From Ceratodon purpureus (lineage: Eukaryota > Streptophyta > Bryopsida > Pseudoditrichales > Ditrichaceae): a stretch of 64,000 nt of DNA. The notes below the pieces were generated by a model. That model searched no databases, was not told the DNA's origin, and saw nothing but the letters and a program-made list of their open reading frames with translations. Numbering within the stretch: position 1 is the stretch's first letter; each line of letters opens with the position of its first letter. Positions 1-10,703 of this stretch are shown here, in pieces. Both the position numbers and the translations under genes were made by a program. The stretch spans positions 3,112,474-3,176,473 of the forward strand of contig CM026433.1 in the NCBI GenBank assembly GCA_014871385.1. Direction: 5' to 3'.

Positions 1-1650
1 ATTTGAGTCCAATTGTTTGGAAATGTTGCATTAAGAATAAAGAAACAGTAAAAGATCAGTAACTTCTAGACTCATGCGATATAGGAACTCCAATTGCTCA
101 AGTGAGCACCATTCCACTCAGCTTTACAGTGAATGCATGTAAGACTAAAAACCAATGCACGCTTATCAAACCGATCTAAATACAACCTAGGCTGATAATT
201 GGCATCAGGAGCATACCAGCTGCACGCCTTGATAGAATTTTAGTTCCTTGTGAAAATAAATGCTCTTAGAAGCTTGTAAACACAGAAGCACTTTTGGTCA
301 AGAAGCTACCCGGTGGTCCTCCAAGTTCTACTTTAGAGAAGGATGCATCATTTCTCAAAACTGTTGGTAGCAAAACTGATCCAAAGCTCTTGGATATGCA
401 TGATACTACTTCTTGCCGCTTGTATATTTACAAAATATTTGAAATTCGGATCTTCAAGATCTACATTCTTGCACTTTGTTGCTTTCTTATGGCACTTTAG
501 TGTTTTTTTATGGTTTTTTTATGGCAATTAATCATTCAATAAAATGGGCTTTTAAGTGTTTTAAAAAACAAAGTTCAACAAAATGGTCTTTTTATTGTAA
601 TAAAAAACCGGGAGTCGGACAATTATTAAAATAAAGCATTGCAAAGATTAAATTAGAGATTTCAAAATGATCAAAACTGAAATTTGAGTTCAATTGTTTG
701 AAAAATGTGGCTTTAAAAATAAAGAAAACGGTAAAAGATTAAAAAGCCACATCGAATCAACAAGGATTCAGAATCGCTATTTCCACAGTGAATGCAAACG
801 TGGTCTTGCGTGCATAGGTACACATAGAGCTATGAGAATGATAGCACTAAAGTGCTTTTTATCGGACTTTAGTGCTTTTTTATCGCTTAATGCTAATAAA
901 ATTAAAAAAATATACAATATTGGAATTAAGAAAATTAATTTCAATGCACAACATATAATTCTCTTTAAATAATCAACTAACAAATTTAGAAATGGTGAAT
1001 TAAGAGGAAAATTGTTAAAAAGGTTAATTGTTCAGAAATGTTACATTAACATTAAAACTAGAATTTTTTTATAAAAGATTAAAAAGACAATGACAAAATG
1101 ACTTATGGAATCCTAAGCTAGACAACTAGAGTATGAAGTAATTGCCACAGTAGTGTGTGCAAATCTACAGAACCTCTATGCCCCCAAGTTCTGCCTTACA
1201 GTTTACAGCCCTACATGGAGAAAGGACAGCGTTCCATGTCGTGGTCGCCATCGAAATGGAGAGCACAGTTTAGACGTCGAACTTAATCCATATCAAAACA
1301 GATTCACAAGTGTTAAGTTATGCTCCTTTGCATATTAACAAACAATATGTTTCAAATGCAAGATTAAATTTAAAAAGCATCAAATACTGTTTGACGATAA
1401 GTGGCTTAATAAGCATCAAATTTTACCCTAAACCTATGTCAAAAAAACTGTTTAAACATTAATCACTAAAAAACATTAAAGAACGTGTATACGTTAAAAT
1501 AAGGATTTATAATGAAATAGAATGGGCTTTTCATTGAACAAAATATAATATTTAATAAAATCGGTTTTTTATTGTAAATGAGAAAAAATTAGGAACTATA
1601 CAATTAATCATTCAAAAAAATGGGCTTTCAATTGTCTAAAAAAATAATCA
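1..1650. other. AT-rich gene-less DNA
   Basis: No supportable gene. The open frames here are short, low complexity and lack splice or family signals. The first 60 bases recur in degenerate form near 682-740 (both share the words AATTGTTTG and GTAAAAGAT) and more weakly near 1015-1085, so the stretch looks like old dispersed repeat DNA. Confidence 0.6.
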
Positions 1651-2310
1651 ATAAAGTGCACTTTAAAAGAAAAAAAATACAATAAAAAGAAGCAAATGAA
1701 AAGTGATTAGTTCATATTAAAAATCAAATATTTCAATAAAAAAAACTAAATGAACAAATAAAAGTGCTTAGTTCCACATTAAAAACCAAACAATACAATT
1801 AATAGAAGCAAATTAAAAAAATAAAAGAACTCCATTTTTATTAAAAAACAAATAACTCAATTATAAGAAGCAAAGTAGTAAATTAAAGAGATTAGTTCAT
1901 ATTAAAAATCAAACGAACAATAAAAAAAAGCAAATGAACAAATAAAAAAGATTAGTTGCACATTAATAAACAAAAAACTCAATTAAAATAATCAAATGAA
2001 GAAATAACTCAACTGGTCGCCCATTAATCTTCAAATAACTCAATTAAAAAGAACAAATGTTATTATAAAAGTAATTAAATCATATTAGAAACAAAATAGC
2101 TGAATTAAAAAAATGAAATGGAAAAGGAATATTCAGACAAACTAAATAAAATAAAAATTATCATTGCATGATCTTTGCAAATTAATCAATTAATAGAAGC
2201 AAATAAAAAAATAAAAGTGATTAATTCATATTAAAAAACAAATGACACTCTAAAATGAGGGAATTGAAAATATAAAATAGATTAATTCATAGAAAGAAAC
2301 AAATGAATCA
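1650..2310. repeat. Degenerate 60-bp tandem array
   Basis: A motif resembling AAAGTGATTAGTTCATATTA followed by AAAAAYCAAA recurs with a spacing of very nearly 60 bp: near 1701, 1761, 1821, 1881, 1941, 2001, 2061 and again near 2211 and 2271. Between copies the words AGAAGCAAATGAACAAAT recur. The array is AT-rich, has no coding potential and its copies differ by roughly 10-30 percent, so it is an old minisatellite or satellite fragment. Confidence 0.7.
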
Positions 2311-2461
2311 ATTACCCAAGTCCAAAAACGAAAAATGGACTGATATCTAAATATGTGATACAAAAGATTAAAAAGCATGGTAGAAAAATGATATTTTAAA
2401 AAATAAGCAACCATTCTTCCAATTCCTGCATTTTACTAAAAGCCCTGGAGGAATTCAAGGA

Positions 2462-2531
2462 ACCATTTACCCTAGATCCTAGAAACCCTATACCCTAGAA
2501 AACCCTAAACCCTAGAAACCCTAGACCCTAC
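2462..2531 (+). repeat. Interstitial telomere-like block
   Basis: Eight or so short blocks of the form CCCTAGAAA, CCCTAAA or CCCTATA follow one another. They are close to the plant telomere repeat CCCTAAA but degenerate. It is either an internal telomeric remnant or a telo-box cluster. Confidence 0.6.
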
Positions 2532-2837
2532 CTCCTTCACCTTAACTTTAAATAAAATGAAAAAAAATCAATTTTGTAAGGTGTAGAGAAAAGAAAAATT
2601 AAAGGCCGAATAAAGACACAAGCAACATAATGAGTGAAGCTGGAACTCTGAAATTAAAATATAGAGTCTTCCTTGACATTTGAGGCAGATTGATTTCATT
2701 TGAGGCAGATTTATTAAAATTTGAAGTTGTATATACGAAAAAAATACACACACAAATTGAATATTTTATAAAAGGGAAGCTTAAAAAATTAAACATAGAA
2801 TTTGCGATCATGTAAACTTTGGACAAAATTATATACA

Positions 2838-2896
2838 TATATATATGATTATAATATATATATATATATGATTATAATATATATATATATATAACA
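2838..2896. repeat. AT dinucleotide microsatellite
   Basis: Two runs of (AT)n are separated by GATTATA; the whole block is almost pure A/T. Confidence 0.8.
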
Positions 2897-4643
2897 CAAT
2901 CAAATATAAACACAATGTCTCCCAAAAGGTTTGAATTACGAAATAATTAATGGAATTGTGTTATTATTTTTTGCAAACAAAAATAAAGGATGAAGTGATT
3001 TTCAGTCAAAATCTAAAATAATCAAAGAGTTATATTCAAAATGAAGGGAGTTTTTATATGAGAATTGGATGTGAAATCAATTTCTAAAATCAAATGTTTT
3101 AAAATCTCAGTGATAATTAATTCATTTAATAGCTGAGGGGGGTTTAGGAACTGCAAATGCGCCAATATCAATATCCACTAGGTACTTAAAAGCAACATTA
3201 AAAAGAAGTACATTTCAGAAACTACTGTGTACGCATGGAGGACATGTTCAGTTGGGACAGAAAGTACAAGTGACGCACATCGACGGCGGGTGAAACGCAT
3301 GAGAAATGGATTCAACGGTACAGATTGTGTCTCTCCCGAGGGGAAGGGTTACGATGCCAGAAGATGGACATTTGCGGCAAGATATGTAGGCAAGACAGGA
3401 TATGTAGGCAAGATGAGATGTCGGGTTTAGGGGTTAGTGCCTGGCTTTCATCAATTCTGTTGTAGCTCGCATGAGGAAATGAACAGCGTAGACTTTGTCT
3501 CTCTCGCGGGAACAATCAGGGTTTTGCATCGACTTCTTGGTAACACTTGACGTCCACAGTTTGCTCCGGTCAATTATGTCTCTTCTGTTTTGTGTGGTGG
3601 TTTTTTTCGCTCTTTCTTTATACAGTTGATTTTGGTTCAGATTTTTAACAATAGCGAGGTTGCATGCAGGGGAGTCGATGCAGGTTCAGCTTCGAAGACT
3701 ATCTAAGTTTCAACGTCATTGTCACGGTCCAAAAGATCACTGATAGTGCAGTTTTTTTGAGTGATATTTAGAGCTTAATTAGATTAAGTAACATCTGAGA
3801 GATACTTAAATTGCAGCTGAGCTCCAGGTCTGTTTTCAGGGGTTTACCAAAACGTCGTAGGGTTAGGATCAGCCTATGAGGGTTATGACTTCGTCGCGTA
3901 AGAGTACTGAGCGGTGTCAGGTTGTTGATATAACAAAGGTTCAAGAAGCGAGGCTCAAGAACACCCAATGTAGAAGAAAGAATCAAGAGTTGGAGAGGAT
4001 TCATCGTGAGGCATCGCAGTCGTTAGCAGCCTCTGTTGATAACGCAGAGTGCCTTCGCGACCTCCTATTGCATAGGGCGGCCACAGCGCATGCAAAGAGA
4101 GTAGCATACCGTCTTTCAGAAGAAACGGCGACGAGGGGCGAAGAATATCAGAGGGTGTTTTTCCAGAAGTTGATTGAGCAGCCAGTTCTTGAAAACGTTG
4201 TTCCAGAGTATGTTTCGAAACGACTTCAATTAGAGCTGTCTAGAGTAGTATGTGACGGACTTGCTGAGGCCTGGTCAGGGCTCAAATATGGGATTGGGAA
4301 GGACAAGTTTCTTGCAAGAAACGTGATTGAAGCAGCAGTAATATCAATTGGCGATGATAGTTGCATGCGCGCCGCTGCTACCTGTGTCGGAATGAACAAG
4401 CGTACTGTTCGACGGGCAATACAACGACGATCTTTGTTAAATGACCGAAGCGACGGAGAGGTGTGGGCAAAGATTTATAGGCGGAAGCGAAAAGATGCCT
4501 TGGAGGAATGCGTGGTGGATTGAGTGATTTCTTGGTGGACAGACGAAACCCGTGTCTCCCCGTGCAAGAAGGACGTTAGAACCAAGAGGACCGGTTACAA
4601 GACAGAAATTTTTCATCCTACACATTGGCTGGAGGAGAGCGAG

Positions 4644-5619
4644 GTAAGTGCCTTCACACTGGAATGATCTGTTTCCTTCAAATTCCCGTTGGTCCGTTAT
4701 TGATCCTATGGGTGGCCTCTGTTGTCCAATTAAGAAACATTGATAAGTCTTGTACGATGAGTGTTGTTCGTTTAAGAGTCATTAAGAAATTCACGGATTA
4801 GAGGTGTAGGTTTACTCCTGATGTTTCTTGAACTACCATCCTGATCGGATTACATCCTTTTAGCTCTCTATCTTAGAAGTCTCTCTGTCTTTTGCCTTAG
4901 AAGTCAGTTACGTATGGATCGTTGCATCTGGGTGTTCCTTTTCCTTTTATAGATAGAGTCCACACAATCTGATCGGGACTCATGAGATGGTCTATGAGAA
5001 GTCCTGGAGTTCTTTGATGATGTAATGTAGTCCTTTGCTCCGTTCCAATTCGGAATCCTTTGTGTGAGTGATTAAAAGTTTAGTAATTGACAAGGTTATA
5101 TTCAGACCAGAAGATTGCTAAGGACTGTCTTAGTTTTGCTAAGGACTGTTTTAGTGCTGCAAAGGACGCTGCGTTTCCGGCAAAGATTAAGACATCTGTT
5201 CCTTTATTAATAGAATCCGTTCCTTTAGGTCAGAGTAAGAATGTGATCCGTAAGGTTCAGAGTCCGTTCCTTTACTTTCAGAGTCCGTCCTTTCAGTTTC
5301 CATAGTGCGTTCCTTTAGTTTCAGATTCCTTTAGTTCTTTTACTTTCACCTTCCATTCCTTTAGTTTCAAATTCCGTTCGTTTAGTTTCAGATTCCTTTA
5401 GTTATTATAGTTTTAGCTTCCGTTCCTTTAGTTTCAAATTCTGTTCCTTTAGTTTCAGATTCCTTTAGCTCCTTTCGTTTCAGCTTCCGTTCCTTTACTT
5501 TCAGCTTCCATTTTCCAGTTTACTCATACACTTCCGTTCCTTTTTTTTTTGGGACATGTTCCGTTCCTAGACTCCGGACCTGAGCATGACTTCTGACTAT
5601 AAGTGAATTGCCTGTGTAG
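4644..5619 (+). other. Intron 1 of the transposase-like gene, carrying a minisatellite
   Basis: Donor GAG|GTAAGT at 4643/4644 and acceptor TGTAG|C at 5619/5620 connect two coding blocks in phase 0. The 3' half holds an array of a pyrimidine-rich unit (see next entry). No coding content was seen. Confidence 0.7.
5100..5560 (+). repeat. TTCCTTTAGTTTCAG minisatellite, copy 1
   Basis: The words TTCCGTTCCTTTAGTTTCAG, AGATTCCTTTAGTT and CAGCTTCCGTTCC alternate about twenty times. The same array, with the same leading segment (GCAAAGATTAAGACATCTG), lies on the opposite strand at 15030-15540. Each unit looks like a polypyrimidine tract ending in AG. Confidence 0.8.
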
Positions 5620-8382
5620 CTTGATTTTTATACGAGATTTCGGGCTGCAAACAGGGACCTCTCTTTATCCTACACCGTCTTCAAACGATTGAAGCCTTTT
5701 TATGTTAAACGACTTACGGACTTCAATAGCTGTTGTTGTAAGTATCATCAGGAAATGCAGGAAATTACTCTCGGTTTTCAGAATATGCGAACAAACAAAG
5801 TCCACATCGAGGCGGGTGAGAGCAGGTGTACCTGTGGTTGTGCAAGTGTATGCACGAATTTTGGCGAATCAACGATGGGGGAAGGCCCGGTAACTTGCCA
5901 GGTGTCTCGTCACAGGTACATTCGAATCTGTGCTCCCTAACATCATTAATTCAGTTTGCTTGAAAATTTGATCATATCTGTTTGTGGAATAAATTGAACC
6001 TGTTATCGATTTTACCGTTTTGTAATCTATCATGTCTTCTGACTAAGTTCGGTGATTGCTAGGTACAAACGGAGCAGCGAACTCTGGGAGCAGAGTTTAT
6101 GTCCCCGGCTACATGGGAGCGAATGGCATGCTAAAAGCTGCCTCAAAGGAGAATGCAGTGAGTGCGGATTTAAGCTAATTCCGTTGTGTGAAAGAGAGGT
6201 AGATCCGGAGAACAAGAGCACAATGACATGGAGATGCTTTGAAATGGTCTCTGCTGGTTCTAAAACAAAAAAGGGTGACCCCAAGCAGGTTATACGACTG
6301 GAGTACAAGGTTACAACACCGAGAGATTTCCTACTGTATGCTGAGCCGAAGATTAAGCAGTTCGTATGGCACCAATTTGTTGCACGTTGGCAAGATTCTA
6401 AGTTTAAGCAATCAGTTCAGGATCTTAAACCAGGTGAACTTCTGAGCCTCATCGATTCCGCCGAGAATTACAGCTACAAGGGGCAGTCCGAAATCCAGAG
6501 CCAGCATTGGTTCTCGTTTCACTTGACAATCCTGGTGCATATCACTTACCGCATCAACGACAACCACAACCCGGAAGACCCGCAATCAAAGAGGTTATCA
6601 ACTGAGTACCACTATTATATAAGTGATGACAGAGTTCATGACTCCCTTTATGTTCAGCATTGTCTTATGTTGCACTGGTCGTCATTAGTTGCTGCAGAAA
6701 GAATTCCTAATCGACACATCGTGTGGAGTGACGGCTGTGCCTCTCAATTCAAGGGAGCAAAGGCTTTCTTCTTTGTTGCCAAGTAAGTCCCTCGTCACGT
6801 TTTGAAAAAGTCTTTGCACGTGCTTGATGAAAGCGGCGTTGTTTGCTTTGCCCTGAATTCGGTGAATTTATTGTGAGTCTTCGAAGGCTGCAAAATGTTT
6901 ATAATTATGTGTTGTTGTGACTTATATTTTGTATGATTCTGTATGTAGTAATTTCTTTGATCATGGTTATTGTTTTTCATTATGTATTGTATGATTATGT
7001 ATGTAGAGTTTTTCTTAGGAGTTCCAGAATCTGAATTTTGATGAAGCAGATCTCCCTCGTATCATTGTTGTCTACATATTTTATGTGTGAGAACCGGCTG
7101 TTTGCTTATGTGTTCTGCGCGGTGCTTGTTTTTTCTCGTCTACTTGAGAGCAAGTTTTTTTGGTGCAAGTACTGTTTATTGATTGCTTTGCGGTTTGGAT
7201 GAAAGAGGAAGCTGAAATGGAATCTGTGACGTAGAGTTTTGAGAATCAGACTGTCTGTAGGTTTACGGTGTGTGTTTTCCTTTGTTGAGTTTAGCAAGTT
7301 ACAACGGAAACATCGAAGCAAGTTGAGTTGATATGTGACATGTGACATGCAGATACCCCAGCTTGACAGTGTCAGACAACTTGCCCACTGGTTGCAAGCT
7401 CGACTGGAACTACTGGGGGACTGGTCAAGGGAAGGGTCTCCACGACGGGGCAGGAGCATGCGTGAAACGAGCTCTTCGAAAAGAACAACTGAAGGAAGAT
7501 AGCGTCAAGCTTCATAATGCAACAGACGTAGTCTCCTTTCTGCGGGTAGAAATGAACTTACCGCATGCAGCCTACCCGAATGCGAAACAACATGTTGTTA
7601 GACATTTCCACCTAATAGGTCTATCTGACGTTCCCCGGGATAAGCCTTTAGCGTGTCAAACAGTGCCGGGAAGTAGAAGTTTGCATTCAATCAGATCAGT
7701 TTCGCACACCAATAATGTGCTCCTCGAGTGCAGGGATTTCTGCTGTTTCTGCTCTGCATGTGGTCGGGGCGAAACTGGAGTGTGTGCCAACGCTGCTCAT
7801 GTACGTCCTTGGGAGCTTGTGACGCTACAACCTCTTTCTAGCGACGACGCAGTGCAAGAGTCTGAGGATCCCGACCCTAGCTGGATTGTTGAGACGGGCG
7901 ATAACGTACTAGCGCAGGAGTGTCAGGTGGGAGATCATTTCGCAATAGTCGCTGATCCAAATAATTTAGATGAACCCGGGGAAGAGTTTTATGTTCTGCA
8001 ATGCACCAAGTCTATGTATGTGCATCGAGGTCCGTCTACCAGGGATGCGTGGAACTCTGTGATTGACGACGGAGACGAGGTTTTAGAGGGGTACTATTAC
8101 CGCCTTCGAGGTAGACGACCGAATTCCTATGTTTTTTTGAGAGAAGCCGGGGTTGCTCGTGTGTACTCCCATCTCGTATGCGCTACTAAGTTCACTATGA
8201 CCCAGGCTCCGCACAGGCAAAAGGGTAACGAGACTGTCTTTCAGCTCAGTGACAGCACCTTGGAACACATCCAGGAAGTTCTGATGAGACGTCGTGAACA
8301 AGAGGACCTCGCTACAGAAGAAGACGAGGAACATGATGAAGTAGACAGTAGCGAGGACTCTGAGAGCGATTTTGATGAGTAA

Positions 8383-8888
8383 GTGATTGAACATACATTG
8401 TCTAGTTTGAACATCTGAGTGCTTGCCTACGTACCTAGGGTCTAACTCTTATTGTCATTGCAAGCGTAGTTGTAAGTATGTTCACTTTTGTTTTGTGGAT
8501 CTGCTGCTATTGCAAACTCTTTTGAAAACGCGACTCTACTAATGTCATTGATATTTTGGGTGAAATCTGGTTTATGTTGTTGAGGTGCTGTTTGATCTTG
8601 GTTTTTGCACATTATTTCCCAGTTTTACAGCTGTGTGTCTCGATTGGACGAGTGAGCCGTACATGTTTCACTCATTTTTTGTTGTATTAATCTTGCTTTT
8701 ATGGATGCCGTGTATTAATTTTATGTCAAAATCTAAGTGATCAGAGGCAACAAGCCAAGTCAAATTATTCTCTCTTACCCAGTCTCGTACCCAGTCCTTA
8801 CCTCGTAGCAGAATCGCCCCCAACGCAAACACCGTTTTTGTGATTAATTTTATATGAAATCTGATCTAAGTTTCCAATGAAAGATGAC
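8383..8888. other. Gene-less spacer
   Basis: 3' flank of the transposase-like gene. No coding or structural signal was recognised before the small-RNA-like unit begins. Confidence 0.5.
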
Positions 8889-8955
8889 GATAAGGGTTCC
8901 CCTGATTAGTCAAATAAGTGTTCACTACTAGTCAAAGTGGACAATGGCGGGAGTT

Positions 8956-9149
8956 ATCCCATATCGTTTGGCATTGCACCTCTAGTTTGATATAAATACT
9001 ATCACCGGGTTACTTACTCCCAGTTGACAGCCTGAACGGGTTGGTGATCAGAGGCTCTGATGGTTTGGGGCTGCCGTGGCAACCTCCGGGTGCTTGTGCC
9101 GGGCCCCAAACCACCCCCTGACATCCACCCTGCCACGCTACTTTTTTTG
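8956..9149 (+). ncRNA. Candidate Pol III small RNA, copy 1 (with promoter)
   Basis: An upstream-sequence-element match ATCCCATATCG (8956-8966; plant snRNA consensus RTCCCACATCG) is followed after 24 bp by TATAAATA (8991-8998). In plants a spacing of about three helical turns is the Pol III class of snRNA-type promoter. A start near 9022 would give an RNA of about 120 nt ending at the T-run 9142-9149. The RNA region has an 11-bp perfect stem (TGGTTTGGGGC with GCCCCAAACCA), and GGGT..GG..TCAG near the 5' end can pair with CTGA..CC.ACCC near the 3' end. It does not match U1-U6, U3, 7SL, RNase P/MRP or telomerase RNA as I know them. The identity is unknown. Confidence 0.6.
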
Positions 9150-9169
9150 AATTTTTTCATAATTTTTGA

Positions 9170-9368
9170 TATTCTTTCATGAATGGTCCTCTGCAAGATT
9201 CTCATTCTCACCCAATTTCTATTTGTGATTCAGTTGTGTTTCATAGTTTTCTATGTTCTTTCATTAATGGTCATCTGCAAGATTCTCATTCTTACCCAAT
9301 TTCTTTTTGTGATTCAGTTGTGTTTCAGCAGTTCGTGTTTGTGATTCATTTGTGTTTCAGCAGTTCGT
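9170..9368 (+). repeat. Short tandem duplication, about 75-bp unit
   Basis: The segment CTTTCATGAATGGTCCTCTG ... TTGTGTTTCA occurs twice and is followed by two partial units ending TTTCAGCAGTTCGTG. A related piece (TTTTATGAATGGCCATCTGC) follows the third small-RNA unit near 12843, so this is part of the duplicated unit's 3' flank. Confidence 0.65.
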
Positions 9369-9614
9369 GAAGGGAAATGTCTACACTACTCTCTGCATGA
9401 ACAGGTTTACATTCATATCAGAATTTTCTCCATATCAGAATATCTTTAATGTGCACACTGCACACACGATTCTACAGGTGACAATTTAATTGATAAACTC
9501 GACTTATTCTGCAGGTGGATGGTAATGAAATATTTTACAAATATTACGATAAGAGTTCCCCTGATTGGTCAAATAAGTGTTCACTACTAGTCAAACTGGT
9601 GCATTGCGGGAGTT

Positions 9615-9807
9615 ATCCCATACTGTTTGGCATTGCACCTCTGTTCTAATATAAATACTCTCACGCGGTTGAGTACTTCTAGTTAACAGCCTGAACGGGT
9701 TGGTGATCAGAGGCTCCGATGGTTTGGGGCTGCCGTGGCAACCTCTGGGTGCTTGTGCCGGGCCCCAAACCACCCCCTGACACCCACCCTACCACGCTAC
9801 TTTTTTG
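9615..9807 (+). ncRNA. Candidate Pol III small RNA, copy 2
   Basis: It has the same architecture as the 8956 unit: a weaker USE ATCCCATACTG (9615-9625), 24 bp, TATAAATA (9650-9657), then an RNA region nearly identical to copy 1 from ACAGCCTGAACGGG to CCACGCTAC and a T-run at about 9802-9807. The 11-bp stem is preserved. Homology extends upstream of the USE (TTCCCCTGATTGGTCAAATA), so a unit of about 270 bp was duplicated. Confidence 0.55.
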
Positions 9808-10703
9808 AATTTTTTCAGAACAGATATTTCATATCACAAGAGCGATAAAATACATTCATAGTGATTTACTTCGGCGACTAGAATCGAAGATAATCCCAGT
9901 TCAATGTAAAATGTGGAGAATGTATTTTAACAGAACTGATTGCAGCAAGTTGAGTTGATACTATTGACTCAATCCACACAACTGAGTTATCTATTTCTAA
10001 TTTTTGGTGTCAAATGATAGCTGCGGTTGGAATAAATCTTTCACTGGTTCGCCTGTTTCCACATCTTGAATTGATGACATTTAAATGTTGAACATCACAC
10101 TACAATGTTTTAACGCAAGTGACATCTTCACGAAATAGATCCTCATCGTGTGCCTCCAAAGCTCACGAATCCATATAAATCCTAAACCATAATCCGAAAG
10201 AACAGTTATTCCGCCCCTGGAAGTCTCGATGCTCACACGATCTCTATCATAGTTTCTAGATTATAGGTCTGGACAGACCACGTCTAGTTCTAGAGATGAA
10301 CAGTGAACTAGCCAGAATTCAACTCGACAATCTAGTTCCAGAGATGTCTAGGCTGTAGGGTTCTAGATCAAGTAATTGCCATGACCTATTAATCATATTG
10401 TCTCAAGAGGAGTAATTGGTGTCTCAGTACTTAAGCTTCTAGTCTGTCAATTCCAAGTTGTGTCTTGGGAGTGAATTATGTCCCCGGCAATGAGTGAATT
10501 ATTATTTAACTCTTAGGACATCTAATCGAAATGAACTTAGCAACGTTCAGACACAGTACGAGTGCCTCGCCACGTGAAACTGCTTCCTACTGTAGACGTC
10601 CAGGGCAGCTTCATCAGGTGGGGCGCAGAGTCTCTAAGCACCGGAGCTTGGAAGTAGTTGTAAGTCTAGGATCTCGAGGAGCTGGAGGGACTGTGTTAGA
10701 GTG
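9808..10703. other. Gene-less spacer
   Basis: No supportable gene. GC content rises near 10560-10700, just before the start codon of the next gene, consistent with a 5' UTR or promoter, but no TATA element was placed with confidence. Confidence 0.4.

Larger units (their letters stand above)
3876..8382 (+). pseudogene. DDE-transposase-like HTH/zinc protein, four exons, one in-frame TGA
   Basis: Exons at 3876-4643, 5620-5915, 6063-6782 and 7353-8382 join in one frame through GT-AG introns (phases 0, 2, 2) and total 938 codons. The only lesion is a TGA at 4521-4523 (codon 216); coding resumes in the same frame with WWTDETRVSP. Seen: helix-turn-helix at residues about 163-184 (AAATCVGMNKRTVRRAI), zinc-like clusters (NSCCCKYH, CTCGCASVC, CLKGECSECG), WSDGCASQFKGAK and, across the last intron, GTGQGKGLHDGAGACVKR, then an acidic C-terminus. 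I recall the SDG-SQFK ... GKG-DG-KR signature from a poorly characterised transposase-like family common in animals and protists; that is from memory. The start follows an upstream in-frame TAG at 3864. A strong donor at 8379 overlaps the stop, so a further exon is possible. It could be an old element copy or a domesticated gene read through or mis-sequenced at the TGA. Confidence 0.75.

Noticed and set aside
5738-5745. Donor-like GTAAGT inside exon 2 of the transposase-like gene
   Set aside because: Reading through gives the conserved-looking CCCKYHQEM and keeps the phase to the next exon; using it breaks the frame.
9008-9020. U1-like ACTTAC near the start of small-RNA copy 1
   Set aside because: It is absent from copies 2 and 3 and lies upstream of the inferred start; no Sm site or U1 stem I was recognised.
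8956-9149. Telomerase RNA, 7SL, U3 or RNase MRP as identity of the small-RNA unit
   Set aside because: No CTAAACCCT-type template, no SRP Alu/S-domain motifs, no U3 boxes and no CR-I/CR-V P/MRP motifs could be found in the 120 nt.
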